Assembly (NCBI RefSeq): GCF_004006395.2
Contig: NZ_CP029758.2
Coordinates: forward strand, 2,356,001 to 2,420,000
Source: Clostridium sp. AWRP
GTDB taxonomy: Bacteria > Bacillota > Clostridia > Clostridiales > Clostridiaceae
Direction of reading: 5' to 3'
Length of the DNA: 64,000 bases
Shown: positions 54,681 through 62,962 of the stretch, one piece after another
Layout of the letters: each line of letters opens with the position of its first letter
How positions within the stretch are numbered: the stretch's first letter is position 1
Program-made: the position numbers and the translations under genes
Notes under the pieces: model-generated
The model's database searches: none
Told to the model about the DNA's origin: nothing
The model's input: only the letters and a program-made list of their open reading frames with translations

Positions 54681-55252
54681 TTCTCACTTGCCTCCTCTAA
54701 CCTCAATAATGTGATTTTTGTTTCAAGTTCTGCTGCTCTATTTTTAAGTCTTTGCAGCCTTAACTGATTAAAATAGACTTGTCCTATAATTTTTTGATTA
54801 TCTATGGAAGGTACTTTTGGTATTTCAAGTTCTTTAAGTTGTTTTAGAGTATATTTTAAAACCTTAGAACCTTGCAATCCTAGCAAAAACTGTTTCTTTA
54901 CTGTTTTGTTTTCATTAAGAAGATAAACCAAAAACTTTGAATCAATGTTATGGCTAGTTAGTAACTTAACATAGTTTTGCGTATAAAGATATCCCTCATG
55001 CTCTCTTCTTACTATGGTGGCTATTCCCGTAATTAGACTAAATACCACATCACCATTGCATAAGGTGTTCACTTTATCATTAGTTCTGACTTTTTTATTA
55101 TTCACATCTTTTGAAATAATGCCTACCAAATCATCTGTTAAATCTGTTTGACTATAATAATTAAAAAGAGATGCCTTCTCATCAAACACTTCAGTAATTC
55201 TAAACTGAGGTGTTCCACTTACTAATCCAACTAATTCGCTCAACTTTCCCAT
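54677..55252 (-). CDS. Half-size HsdS-like protein (single target-recognition domain)
   Basis: The 191-aa protein resembles one half of a specificity subunit: a TRD-like region (LTDDLVGIISKDVNNKKVR, then NGDVVFSLITGIATIVRREHEG) and a C-terminal coiled coil (QLRLQRLKNRAAELETKITLL). The frame is intact from ATG to stop and overlaps hsdR by four bases, so it is a maintained gene rather than debris. It is too divergent from the full HsdS for me to call its role: it may be a second specificity unit working as a dimer, or a regulator. Confidence 0.7.
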   Translation of the reverse strand: MGKLSELVGLVSGTPQFRITEVFDEKASLFNYYSQTDLTDDLVGIISKDVNNKKVRTNDKVNTLCNGDVVFSLITGIATIVRREHEGYLYTQNYVKLLTSHNIDSKFLVYLLNENKTVKKQFLLGLQGSKVLKYTLKQLKELEIPKVPSIDNQKIIGQVYFNQLRLQRLKNRAAELETKITLLRLEEASEK

Positions 55253-55348
55253 AAAATATTGTGCCTTTCTAAAATTACTTTATTTACTATGGTATAATAA
55301 TAGCACCAAAGGAATTTTATTGCAATTATTTAAAGTTAAAATAATATT

Positions 55349-55379
55349 GAAAAACACCCTCCATTACTGGAAGATGTTT
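55349..55379 (-). terminator. Lactate operon terminator
   Basis: AAACATCTTCC/GGAGGGTGTTT stem with TTTTT on the minus strand, about 95 bp after the LDH gene. The rest of 55253-55472 shows no gene. Confidence 0.65.
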
Positions 55380-55472
55380 CTCTTAAGTCGGCAATTAAGC
55401 CTAAATTTATTTAGTTAATTTGCCCATCTGATAATTTTATTTTATAAGATTCTCTTTAGAAATTTACTACAA

Positions 55473-56885
55473 TTATTCGCATACTTTATCTGGATTTAGG
55501 ATATTTTTAGGATCAAATGCAAATTTTATATTTCTCATAAGCTCAATATAATCTTCTCCATATTGTCTTCTTATATATTTCTTTTTAGCATATCCTATTC
55601 CATGTTCTCCTGAAACTGCACCTTCCAGTTCTTCAGATTTTTTGTACAGGCAGTCAAATACACCACTTAATTTTTTATGCCACTCATCTTCTGATAAGTC
55701 ATCTTTTAAAATATAAACATGTAAATTTCCATCACCTGCGTGTCCAAAACTTCTTATTCTAATATTAAATTTATCTTGAACGTCATTTGTGTACTTAACA
55801 AATTCCGCTACTCTATTTCTAGGTACTACAACATCACATTCATCCATCTCAGTAGTAGTTGCCTTAACAGCTTCAAGGAAAGCACCTCTTGCAGACCAAA
55901 CGGATTCCTTTCTTTCATCAGTATCTGTAATATATACGTCCAGTGCACCTTCTTTTAAGCATATATCCGCTACCTTTTCATAATCTCCTTCTATTTGATC
56001 TTTGCTATTTCCATCAAATGTAAGAAGCAAATAGGCATCCGAAGAGTTATCCGGGAATTTCTTGCCTAAAAATTCTTCTGCTGCAAGTATTACTTCTCTT
56101 TGCATAAATTCTATAGCAGTAGGTACAGCTTTTGATTTTATTATTTTAGGTACCGTGCTTATAGCCCTATTTAAATCAGGAAATGGTATAAGAAGGCTTA
56201 TTGATTTTTTAGGAAGTGGCACTAGTTTTAATATTATCTTTGTAATTATTCCAAGAGTACCTTCTGAACCGCATATCAAATCCTTTATGCTATAACCGGA
56301 ACTATTTTTTACAATTTTCCCACCAAACTCTAATATTTTACCATTAGGAAGAACTACTTCAATGCCTCTTACATAATCCCTTGTAACTCCATATTTAACA
56401 GCTCTCATTCCTCCTGCATTAGTACTTACATTTCCACCAATTGTTGCAGATTTTTCACCAGGATCTGGTGGGTAAAATAAATCATGACTCTCTACAAATT
56501 TGCCTATATCCATTAGAAGTACTCCAGGTTCTAATGTCAATGTAAGATTATCTTCATCCAATTCAAGTATATTGTTCATCTTTGTTAAATTTATCATTAT
56601 TCCACCTTCTATTGGAACAGATGAACCAACAAGACCAGTGCCTGACCCTCTTGCCACTACTGGAATGTTGTTTTTATATGCATAGGCCATTATCTTTGAT
56701 ACTTCTTGTGCACTCAATACTTCTACCATTGCATCAGGATATTTACTTACACCTCCTAATTCATCATGGCTGTAATCTGCGTTTATGTCTTCTCCCACAA
56801 AGACTCTATCTTTTCCAAGTAAATTTATTAAAAAATCTATATCAGTATTGTCCAATTTTTTATACTTTTCAATACACTTTTCCAT
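55473..56885 (-). CDS. lctD: FAD-dependent lactate dehydrogenase (GlcD/LctD-like)
   Basis: The 470-aa flavoprotein has a PCMH FAD-binding domain (VVARGSGTGLVGSSVPIEGGI, and PPDPGEKSATIGGNVSTNAGG) and a C-terminal FAD-oxidase domain with the metal/substrate block RSFGHAGDGNLHVYIL and SGEHGIGYAKKKYI. With EtfAB encoded directly upstream it matches the Acetobacterium woodii LctBCD complex, which oxidises lactate with NAD+ while spending reduced ferredoxin. It is the last gene of the operon. Confidence 0.88.
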   Translation of the reverse strand: MEKCIEKYKKLDNTDIDFLINLLGKDRVFVGEDINADYSHDELGGVSKYPDAMVEVLSAQEVSKIMAYAYKNNIPVVARGSGTGLVGSSVPIEGGIMINLTKMNNILELDEDNLTLTLEPGVLLMDIGKFVESHDLFYPPDPGEKSATIGGNVSTNAGGMRAVKYGVTRDYVRGIEVVLPNGKILEFGGKIVKNSSGYSIKDLICGSEGTLGIITKIILKLVPLPKKSISLLIPFPDLNRAISTVPKIIKSKAVPTAIEFMQREVILAAEEFLGKKFPDNSSDAYLLLTFDGNSKDQIEGDYEKVADICLKEGALDVYITDTDERKESVWSARGAFLEAVKATTTEMDECDVVVPRNRVAEFVKYTNDVQDKFNIRIRSFGHAGDGNLHVYILKDDLSEDEWHKKLSGVFDCLYKKSEELEGAVSGEHGIGYAKKKYIRRQYGEDYIELMRNIKFAFDPKNILNPDKVCE

Positions 56886-56912
56886 ATCATTTCCTCCAAA
56901 CTAAAATATTCC

Positions 56913-58121
56913 TTAAATTGCTTCACACAAATTTTTACCAGACTTTATATTTTCTATAAGCTTAGGTATAATTTCATATATGTCTCCTACAATGCCTATG
57001 TTTGCTACATTAAATATAGGAGCTTTTGAATCTTTGTTTATTGCAACAATCAAATCTGAATTGTTCATTCCTGCTACAAATTGTATAGCACCGGATATAC
57101 CACAAGTTATTATAAGTTTTGGTTTAACTGTTCTTCCACTAAGACCAATCTGTCTCTTTGCATCTAACCATCCTGCTTCTATAAGAGGTCTTGTGCAAGC
57201 AACTTGTCCTCCAACTAAATTAGCAAGTTCTTTTATAAGTTCCATATCCTTCTCGGATTTAACACCTCTTCCTGCTGCAACTATTACATCAGCTTCAGAT
57301 ATTTCCTCTTCAATTTTCTTCTTGATTATTTTTAATACTTCTATATCTGATTTAAGTTTATTTTTATCCATAGATTCTACAGTTATTTTACCTGATATTT
57401 TTTCTGATCTGTCAGGTGCATTCATAACCTTGTATCTAACAGTAGCAAGTTGTGGTCTGTTATTTGGATTCAATATTTGAGCCATTATATTTCCTCCAAA
57501 TGCAGGTCTTATTTGAACAAGATCTGTATTTTCCTTAATGTCAAGTACAGTACAGTCAGCTGTAAGCCCAGTTCTAAATCTAGCTGCTATTCTAGGTGCC
57601 AGTGACCTACCAACCGTAGTTGCACCAACCAAAAATGTAGAAGGCTTTACTTTGTTTATAAAATCTTCAAGAGCTGCAGTATAAGGCTCTATTCTAAAAT
57701 CTTTAAGCTCATTATAATCATATATAAATACTTCATCTACACCATAATGCAGCAATTCTTCTGCTTTGTCTTTTATATTGCATCCAACAAAAACTGCATA
57801 AACAGGATGCTTTATTTTAGCCGCAAGCTCCCTTGCTTTTCCAATAAGTTCATAAGTTACAGGATGTATATTTCCTTCTACATGGTCTACATATACAGCT
57901 ATTCCCTTCCACAAACTTTTATCTATTTGCTTAATTTCATCTTCTACAAATTCAACTACCCCACAAGGTCCTTTTTTCACACACATCTTGCACATTTTAC
58001 AAGCAGCACTTATTTCTAATCTTCCATTTTTATTTTCCATTGCTCCAAACGGACATATTCCAATCAATTCTTCTATAATTGAAGGAGTAAGCTTATTTTC
58101 ATTTATTACTAATTTACCCAT
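56913..58121 (-). CDS. etfA: Electron transfer flavoprotein alpha subunit with N-terminal Fe-S domain
   Basis: The 402-aa protein is longer than ordinary EtfA (about 320). The extra N-terminal 65 residues contain CPFGAMENK and CKMCKMCVKKGPCG, a ferredoxin-like cluster site as in LctC of A. woodii. The ETF alpha core follows (GATTVGRSLAPRIAARFRTG) with the FAD-binding GISGAIQFVAGM and NKDSKAPIFNVANIGIVGD. It forms the confurcating complex with EtfB and LctD. It follows etfB by 20 bp. Confidence 0.93.
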   Translation of the reverse strand: MGKLVINENKLTPSIIEELIGICPFGAMENKNGRLEISAACKMCKMCVKKGPCGVVEFVEDEIKQIDKSLWKGIAVYVDHVEGNIHPVTYELIGKARELAAKIKHPVYAVFVGCNIKDKAEELLHYGVDEVFIYDYNELKDFRIEPYTAALEDFINKVKPSTFLVGATTVGRSLAPRIAARFRTGLTADCTVLDIKENTDLVQIRPAFGGNIMAQILNPNNRPQLATVRYKVMNAPDRSEKISGKITVESMDKNKLKSDIEVLKIIKKKIEEEISEADVIVAAGRGVKSEKDMELIKELANLVGGQVACTRPLIEAGWLDAKRQIGLSGRTVKPKLIITCGISGAIQFVAGMNNSDLIVAINKDSKAPIFNVANIGIVGDIYEIIPKLIENIKSGKNLCEAI

Positions 58122-58141
58122 ATCAATTCCTCCTTGAAACT

Positions 58142-58933
58142 CTAATCTACGAATTTAAGTTCTTTAAGTTTTTTTGAAAGTCTGTCTGCAAGTTCAATTC
58201 CATTTCCCTTCCACATTTCTTTATCATTATTCACTTCTGGTGGAAATATTCTTTCTACCTGGGTTGCAGATCCATTTAATCCATATTTATTTTCATCTTT
58301 ATCTTCAAAATCCTTGTATCCAAATACTTTTACTTCTCTATCTTTGGTTTCAAGTTTCTTTTTATATGATGGAAGTCTAGGTTGAAATATATCTTTTTCC
58401 ACTGTTAAAAGACAAGGATATTTTATTTCAGCTACTTCAACTGTATTTGGCATATCCATTTTTACTACCATGGATTTTTCTTCAACCTTTTCTATGCTAA
58501 GTGCATTAGCTATATGTGGTATTTGCAAGTATTCAGCCATTTCAGGCCCAACTTGTGCAGTATCTCCATCTGTAGTCTGCTTTCCACATAATATTAAATC
58601 AATATGTCCCATTTTTTTTATTCCCTGAGCAATAGTATAGGAAGTTGCAAGTACATCCGCTCCTGCAAATTTTCTATCTGAAAGAAGCACACCTTCATCT
58701 GCGCCCATCATATAAGCTTCTTTTATAACATCAGCAGCCTGGGGAGGGCCCATACTTATAACTTTTACTGTTCCTCCTTTTTCTGCTTTGATTCTAAGTG
58801 CAGTTTCAAGTGCATACAGATCATAAGGATTCATTTTGGAATCTATTCCTTCTCTTTTTAAAACACCAGTTACAGGATCAACTTCAACTTTAGAAGTTCC
58901 TGGTACCTGTTTTATACATACTAATATATCCAT
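58142..58933 (-). CDS. etfB: Electron transfer flavoprotein beta subunit
   Basis: The 263-aa EtfB begins MDILVCIKQVPGTSKVEVDP and has GADVLATSYTIAQGI and CGKQTTDGDTAQVGPEMAEYL, the nucleotide-binding signature. In bifurcating ETFs this site holds FAD. It is co-transcribed between larA and etfA. Confidence 0.94.
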   Translation of the reverse strand: MDILVCIKQVPGTSKVEVDPVTGVLKREGIDSKMNPYDLYALETALRIKAEKGGTVKVISMGPPQAADVIKEAYMMGADEGVLLSDRKFAGADVLATSYTIAQGIKKMGHIDLILCGKQTTDGDTAQVGPEMAEYLQIPHIANALSIEKVEEKSMVVKMDMPNTVEVAEIKYPCLLTVEKDIFQPRLPSYKKKLETKDREVKVFGYKDFEDKDENKYGLNGSATQVERIFPPEVNNDKEMWKGNGIELADRLSKKLKELKFVD

Positions 58934-58970
58934 TTAAGTTACCTCCAAAATTTTTATATGAATTTATAAA

Positions 58971-60245
58971 TTAACTTACAATAACTGAAACTCCATCAGG
59001 AATAACTGCTACTTTAGCATCTTTTCCCATAATGTCATATGCTCTTGTTAAAGCTTCAGAAATAGTTGAAGCATGCTGCATATGAATATTTTTTATAATT
59101 TCAGGATCACACATATCTGTTACCATTATTACAGTATGTGTACTTAGTATTCTGGCAAGTATTTGAGATTCCCACTGATCTGGTACTGTTTCTCCTCTAG
59201 GCACTTTAGAAACTTTCTCTAAAAACTCCTTTGGAGAATTTGCATTTGCCAAATTATTATAAAACCCTTCACCGCCATGACCATCATCACAGGCAGCTAC
59301 CATTATTATTACACCACCTTCTTTGCAAGTAGCTTCAGCTGCAGTCATGCCTTTAACTGATTGATATATATTTTGATCTAGCGGATATCCTCCATTGGTC
59401 GAAATGGCAATATCAGCCTGAACTTTATCTACTTTAGATAAGTCCATCACAAATTTACATCCCTTTTCATGGGCAATCCTGCTGTCTCCTGCAAAAGCAT
59501 TTATTATTTTCTTATCTTCATCTATAACTACATTTACTATAAATGCAAGCTTTGCTTTTTCTGCAGCATATATCATATCCCTGTGTATAGGGTTATTGTT
59601 AAGCTTACCTGTTCTTGCATAAGGGCTTGCTATGAATTCAGAACAATGGTTTGCCATTATGGTCTTTGCCGAAGCTATCCCAGGTAAAATACTTTTTCTT
59701 CCTCCTGAAAATCCTGCAAAGAAGTGAGATTCTATAAAACCTTCTGCTATTAAGAGCTCAGTTTCAGCAGCAATTTTGTTTATTATGAGATCTCCACCAG
59801 ATGGAAGTGTTCCAATTTTAACAAGGCTCTTTTCGTCTCTAGAATCATGTATTATTATATTTTCATTTTCAACTATATCTTTTCCAAATTTACCTATAAG
59901 TTCTTCTTTAGTAGTAGCCCTGTGAAATCCCGTTGCTATTAAAATTTTTATATCAATATCTGGATTTACCCTCCTTATTCTTTTTAAAAGTATCGGTGTT
60001 ATTATTTTACTTGGTACAGGTCTTGTATGGTCGCTGGTTATTATAACCATATCCTTTTTGCCCTTTACTAAATCCTCCAATTTAGGTGAAGCAACCGGAT
60101 TATCAAGTGCCCTTTCAACTATTTCAACTTCCCCGAATTGAGGTTTGTACTCTTCTGCCCTTGATCTTAAAACTCCAACTAAATTTTTATCATCAATTTG
60201 AATTTCAATTGTCTTTTTACTATAAGGTAAACATACTTTAGACAT
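58971..60245 (-). CDS. larA: Nickel-dependent lactate racemase
   Basis: The 424-aa protein has the LarA blocks TSDHTRPVPS, LIATGFHRATT, ESHFFAGFSGGRKSILPG with the lysine that binds the nickel-pincer nucleotide, and ANHCSEF with the catalytic histidine. It interconverts D- and L-lactate, letting a stereospecific LDH use both. The A. woodii lct cluster likewise carries a racemase (lctF). The cofactor genes larB, larC and larE are not in the window. The ATG at 60243-60245 follows AAAGGAG. Confidence 0.9.
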   Translation of the reverse strand: MSKVCLPYSKKTIEIQIDDKNLVGVLRSRAEEYKPQFGEVEIVERALDNPVASPKLEDLVKGKKDMVIITSDHTRPVPSKIITPILLKRIRRVNPDIDIKILIATGFHRATTKEELIGKFGKDIVENENIIIHDSRDEKSLVKIGTLPSGGDLIINKIAAETELLIAEGFIESHFFAGFSGGRKSILPGIASAKTIMANHCSEFIASPYARTGKLNNNPIHRDMIYAAEKAKLAFIVNVVIDEDKKIINAFAGDSRIAHEKGCKFVMDLSKVDKVQADIAISTNGGYPLDQNIYQSVKGMTAAEATCKEGGVIIMVAACDDGHGGEGFYNNLANANSPKEFLEKVSKVPRGETVPDQWESQILARILSTHTVIMVTDMCDPEIIKNIHMQHASTISEALTRAYDIMGKDAKVAVIPDGVSVIVS

Positions 60246-60274
60246 AATCAAATTCTCCTTTCGTAAGTATTAAT

Positions 60275-61801
60275 CTAATTAAATCCAAACATAGGTCCTG
60301 CAAAGTAAGCAATAATTCCTAAAACAATTACATAAACTATGCAAAACTTTAAAGTTGAATTTAGTATTTTTCCTTCTTGACCTACAAGTCCAGTAGCCGC
60401 TGTCGCAACTGCTATACTTTGAGGTGAAATCATCTTTCCTGCTGTTGCTCCACCAGTATTAGCTGCTGCAAGCCAATACGGATTTAATCCAAGCGATTTG
60501 GCAACTTCAACCTGAAGTCCTCCAAAGAGTACATTAGCTGAAGTATCACTTCCAGTTACAAAAGTTCCAAGTGCACCAATTATAGGAGCAATAAGTGGAT
60601 AAAATCTTCCCGTTGCAGCTACTAGAACGATCGATATAGACTTTATCATTCCGCTGTAACCCATTATCTTTGCAAGAGCTACTATTGCAATTATAGTAAT
60701 AGCTGACTTATACATCTGCTTAAAGGTACTTCCAAGCACTCCAATTATTTCAGTAATCTTAGCACCCTGGATAAGTCCGCCAATAAATGTAGCTATTATA
60801 ATTAAAGTTCCTGGATTTGACAACCAGTTAAATGTATAAGGTGATCCTCCTTTTCCCGAATAAATGAGTACTGAAGTTTTTACGGAAGACAATGCCTTAT
60901 TTATTGGTGGGAACAGTGCACTGCTCAATATTACAAATAAAAATACCAGTATAAAAGGCATCCATGCAAGTATTCCTTCTTTTGTGGAAACCTTTTCTGC
61001 TTGCTTATCAGCAGTATCTTTATAGAATATTTTAGCTACGGCAATTGTAACTATCATACAGCAAACAGATCCAAGTATAGCTGGAAGCTCAGCTCCAAGA
61101 TATTTTGCAGCTAAAAGCTGTGGAACTGCGAAAGAAATTCCTGATGCAAGGGAAATTCCCCAAAATCCCTTTATGGCCTTCACACTTTTTCCTGTAAGCA
61201 TTACTAGCACAACTGGAACAACCACAATTAAAATTACAAGCTGCAGTCCTACTGCATAACTTAGCTGAGTTACATTAATATTTGCAACTTTTGCAAGAGT
61301 TGTTACAGGAATTCCTATTGCTCCAAAAGCAGTAGGTGTTGTATTTGCAATAAGGCATATTATAGCTGCAAATACAGGATCAAATCCAAGTCCTGCTAGT
61401 ATACTTGCAGGTATTGCAACTGCAGTTCCAAATCCCGCTATAGCCTCCATAAATCCTCCAAATGCCCAGGCTAAAATGAGAACTAATATTCTTTTATCTG
61501 TAGTAATACCTGTCATCATTTTTTTTATTACATCCATGCTTTTAGTATAAACTGTAATATTATAGGTAAAAACAGCAGCTATAATGACAATCATAATAGG
61601 CCATATTGCAAGAGCTATACCTTCAAGCGCCGCTGTAATTGCATTAAAAATTGGCATTTTCCATACAATTATAGCTAAAATCATAGTAACAGCTAATGTG
61701 AAAGGGCATGTTTTTTGTCCCGGAATTTTCAGAGCCCCAAGTGATACCATTAACCAAACAATTGGTATGAGTGCAATAAAAAAAAGTAAATAATTGTTCA
61801 T
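60275..61801 (-). CDS. lctP: L-lactate permease
   Basis: The 508-aa LctP-family transporter has about twelve to fourteen helices, with AWAFGGFMEAIAGFGTAVAIPA and GALGTFVTGSDTSANVLFGGLQ, the family signatures, and a C-terminal NTGGATAGKMISPQSIAVA. It imports lactate with protons. It is the first gene of the operon, with an AAGGGGG ribosome binding site. Confidence 0.95.
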   Translation of the reverse strand: MNNYLLFFIALIPIVWLMVSLGALKIPGQKTCPFTLAVTMILAIIVWKMPIFNAITAALEGIALAIWPIMIVIIAAVFTYNITVYTKSMDVIKKMMTGITTDKRILVLILAWAFGGFMEAIAGFGTAVAIPASILAGLGFDPVFAAIICLIANTTPTAFGAIGIPVTTLAKVANINVTQLSYAVGLQLVILIVVVPVVLVMLTGKSVKAIKGFWGISLASGISFAVPQLLAAKYLGAELPAILGSVCCMIVTIAVAKIFYKDTADKQAEKVSTKEGILAWMPFILVFLFVILSSALFPPINKALSSVKTSVLIYSGKGGSPYTFNWLSNPGTLIIIATFIGGLIQGAKITEIIGVLGSTFKQMYKSAITIIAIVALAKIMGYSGMIKSISIVLVAATGRFYPLIAPIIGALGTFVTGSDTSANVLFGGLQVEVAKSLGLNPYWLAAANTGGATAGKMISPQSIAVATAATGLVGQEGKILNSTLKFCIVYVIVLGIIAYFAGPMFGFN

Positions 61802-61826
61802 TTTAATCCCCCTTAAAAAACCTTAT

Positions 61827-61859
61827 TGGTATTATGGTAATACCACTTTTGACATTATA
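61827..61859 (-). promoter_or_regulatory. lctP promoter with GntR/FadR-type (LldR) operator
   Basis: A perfect inverted repeat TGGTATTA-TGG-TAATACCA (61827-61845) lies 26 bp upstream of the lctP start, just downstream of a -10-like TATAAT (61854-61859, minus strand). TGGT-n-ACCA is the pattern bound by FadR/LldR/PdhR proteins, and such a gene lies next door. No well-spaced -35 was found. Confidence 0.7.
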
Positions 61860-61888
61860 TTAGCATAATCATTTCAATTTTTCTACAA

Positions 61889-61906
61889 TTGTTATATTGT
61901 TAACAT
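61889..61906. promoter_or_regulatory. Candidate Rex redox-sensor site
   Basis: TTGTTATATTGTTAACAT matches the clostridial Rex consensus TTGTTAANNNNTTAACAA at 12 of 14 defined positions. It lies about 90-105 bp upstream of the lctP start. Rex senses NADH/NAD+, fitting an NAD-linked lactate oxidation pathway. Confidence 0.5.
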
Positions 61907-61944
61907 TACTTATAATAAATTGAATTAATTAAATTATGTTGCAG

Positions 61945-61958
61945 TTGTAACGTTTTCA
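61945..61958 (-). promoter_or_regulatory. Candidate CcpA cre site upstream of lctP
   Basis: TGAAAACGTTACAA (minus strand) fits TGWAARCGYTWNCW with one mismatch. It suggests catabolite control of the lactate operon. Confidence 0.5.
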
Positions 61959-61959
61959 T

Positions 61960-62003
61960 AAAATTAGGGTACAGATAAAAATTTTTATCTGTACCCTAAT
62001 TTT
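61960..62003. terminator. 44-bp perfect palindrome, probable terminator
   Basis: The arms are AAAATTAGGGTACAGATAAA with two more A residues and their exact complement, meeting at 61981/61982. T residues follow on both strands. It separates the regulator gene from the lctP control region. Confidence 0.6.
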
Positions 62004-62023
62004 CATATTATAGTGTACTAGCC

Positions 62024-62051
62024 GTTAACTTATTAACGTTAATAAGTTAAC
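62024..62051. repeat. 28-bp perfect palindrome
   Basis: GTTAACTTATTAAC and its exact complement GTTAATAAGTTAAC, with no loop. It has no T run. It could be a protein-binding site or part of the decayed repeat region that adjoins it. Confidence 0.5.
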
Positions 62052-62075
62052 TATTTAAGCAAAAGGTTTTTTACA

Positions 62076-62218
62076 TTTATCCGATGACTACCTGCTCTAA
62101 TGCTCCCGCTTCTCCAAGTGGTAGCAAAGAGCAGCTACATCCCTGGATAACGATTTCTAATCATTATATGGAGTCTTGACTCCATATAATGCCAAGAACT
62201 CTGTTTATCCGATGATTA
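62076..62218 (-). repeat. Structured intergenic repeat, copy C
   Basis: Copy C is flanked by direct repeats TTTATCCGATGACTA (62076-62090) and TTTATCCGATGATTA (62204-62218), the latter containing the regulator's stop codon. The interior has the ACAGAGTTCTTGGC end, the stem CATTATATGGAGTC/GACTCCATATAATG, ATCGTTATCCAGGGATG and a CTGCTCT/AGAGCAG stem. It lacks the AGTGCT-AGCACT hairpin of copies A and B. Non-coding. Confidence 0.65.
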
Positions 62219-62914
62219 CATATTATTTCTAATATACTTATCCGTAAAATCTAAATGTTTTTTCATTTCTTCTGAAGCCATTTTAGCATCATGATTTTTA
62301 ATAGCTTCATATATTTTAATATGCTGTGCTGCAAGTACTGATAGATTTCCTTCATTTACAAGTATCTTACCTCTAGCCTCTTTTAAAAAGGAATCCATTA
62401 AAAAAGACATTGAATTTAAAATATTTTTTATCAAAAAATTTTCAGTAACTTGGGCAATTTGATAATGAAATTGTTTATCAAGTTCTACATTATCTTTCTC
62501 ATCTTTAGAAGTTTTGAAAGCATTTGCTAATCTCTCCAGATTACCTAGCTGCTCATCATTTATTTTTTCTGCAGCTATAGCTGCTGTTCTCACTTCTATA
62601 ATTTTTCTCACTTCCATTATTTCTTCAGGTTTCCCACCCTGGAGCATAAATATTATAGACAATGGTTCAAATAAGCTGTCCTCAAAGCTTTGTTTTATAA
62701 AATTTCCTTCCCCCTGCCTGCTGTCTATTAGCCCTATAACTTGAAGCGCCCTTAAAGCTTCCCTTATAGACGTCCTACTCACTTTAAAGTTATCAACTAA
62801 CTCTCTTTCAGACGGAAGTTTGTCTCCTCTTTTTAAAGTACCATCCATAATCATATTTTCAATTTGCACTATTACATGTTCATATACCTTTGTGTTCTTT
62901 ATAGGTGTAAACAT
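62216..62914 (-). CDS. lldR: FadR-subfamily GntR regulator, probable LldR of the lactate operon
   Basis: The 232-aa protein has an N-terminal winged helix (GDKLPSERELVDNFKVSRTS, then IREALRALQVIGLI; about residues 30-72) and an all-helical FCD ligand domain (VRKIIEVRTAAIAAEKIN, then DKQFHYQIAQVTENFLI). FCD regulators bind lactate or other carboxylates. Neighbourhood and the TGGT-n-ACCA palindrome support control of lctP. The ATG at 62912-62914 is 8 bp after GAGGTGG; the GTG four codons upstream lies within that site. Confidence 0.85.
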   Translation of the reverse strand: MFTPIKNTKVYEHVIVQIENMIMDGTLKRGDKLPSERELVDNFKVSRTSIREALRALQVIGLIDSRQGEGNFIKQSFEDSLFEPLSIIFMLQGGKPEEIMEVRKIIEVRTAAIAAEKINDEQLGNLERLANAFKTSKDEKDNVELDKQFHYQIAQVTENFLIKNILNSMSFLMDSFLKEARGKILVNEGNLSVLAAQHIKIYEAIKNHDAKMASEEMKKHLDFTDKYIRNNM

Positions 62915-62962
62915 CAAATGAGCCACCTCAATTCATTTTATCTTATATTTGCATAACTTCTT

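Noticed and set aside
40719..55252. A new multi-gene phage defence island made of SNF2, SWIM, YwbE and type I RM genes
   Set aside because: The SWIM-SNF2 pair resembles the housekeeping-type ywqB-ywqA pair and YwbE is a common small protein; only the RM locus is a proven defence type.
56980..57480. 166-codon plus-strand frame antisense to etfA
   Set aside because: The minus-strand frame encodes an intact EtfA; the antisense frame has no recognisable domain or translation signal.
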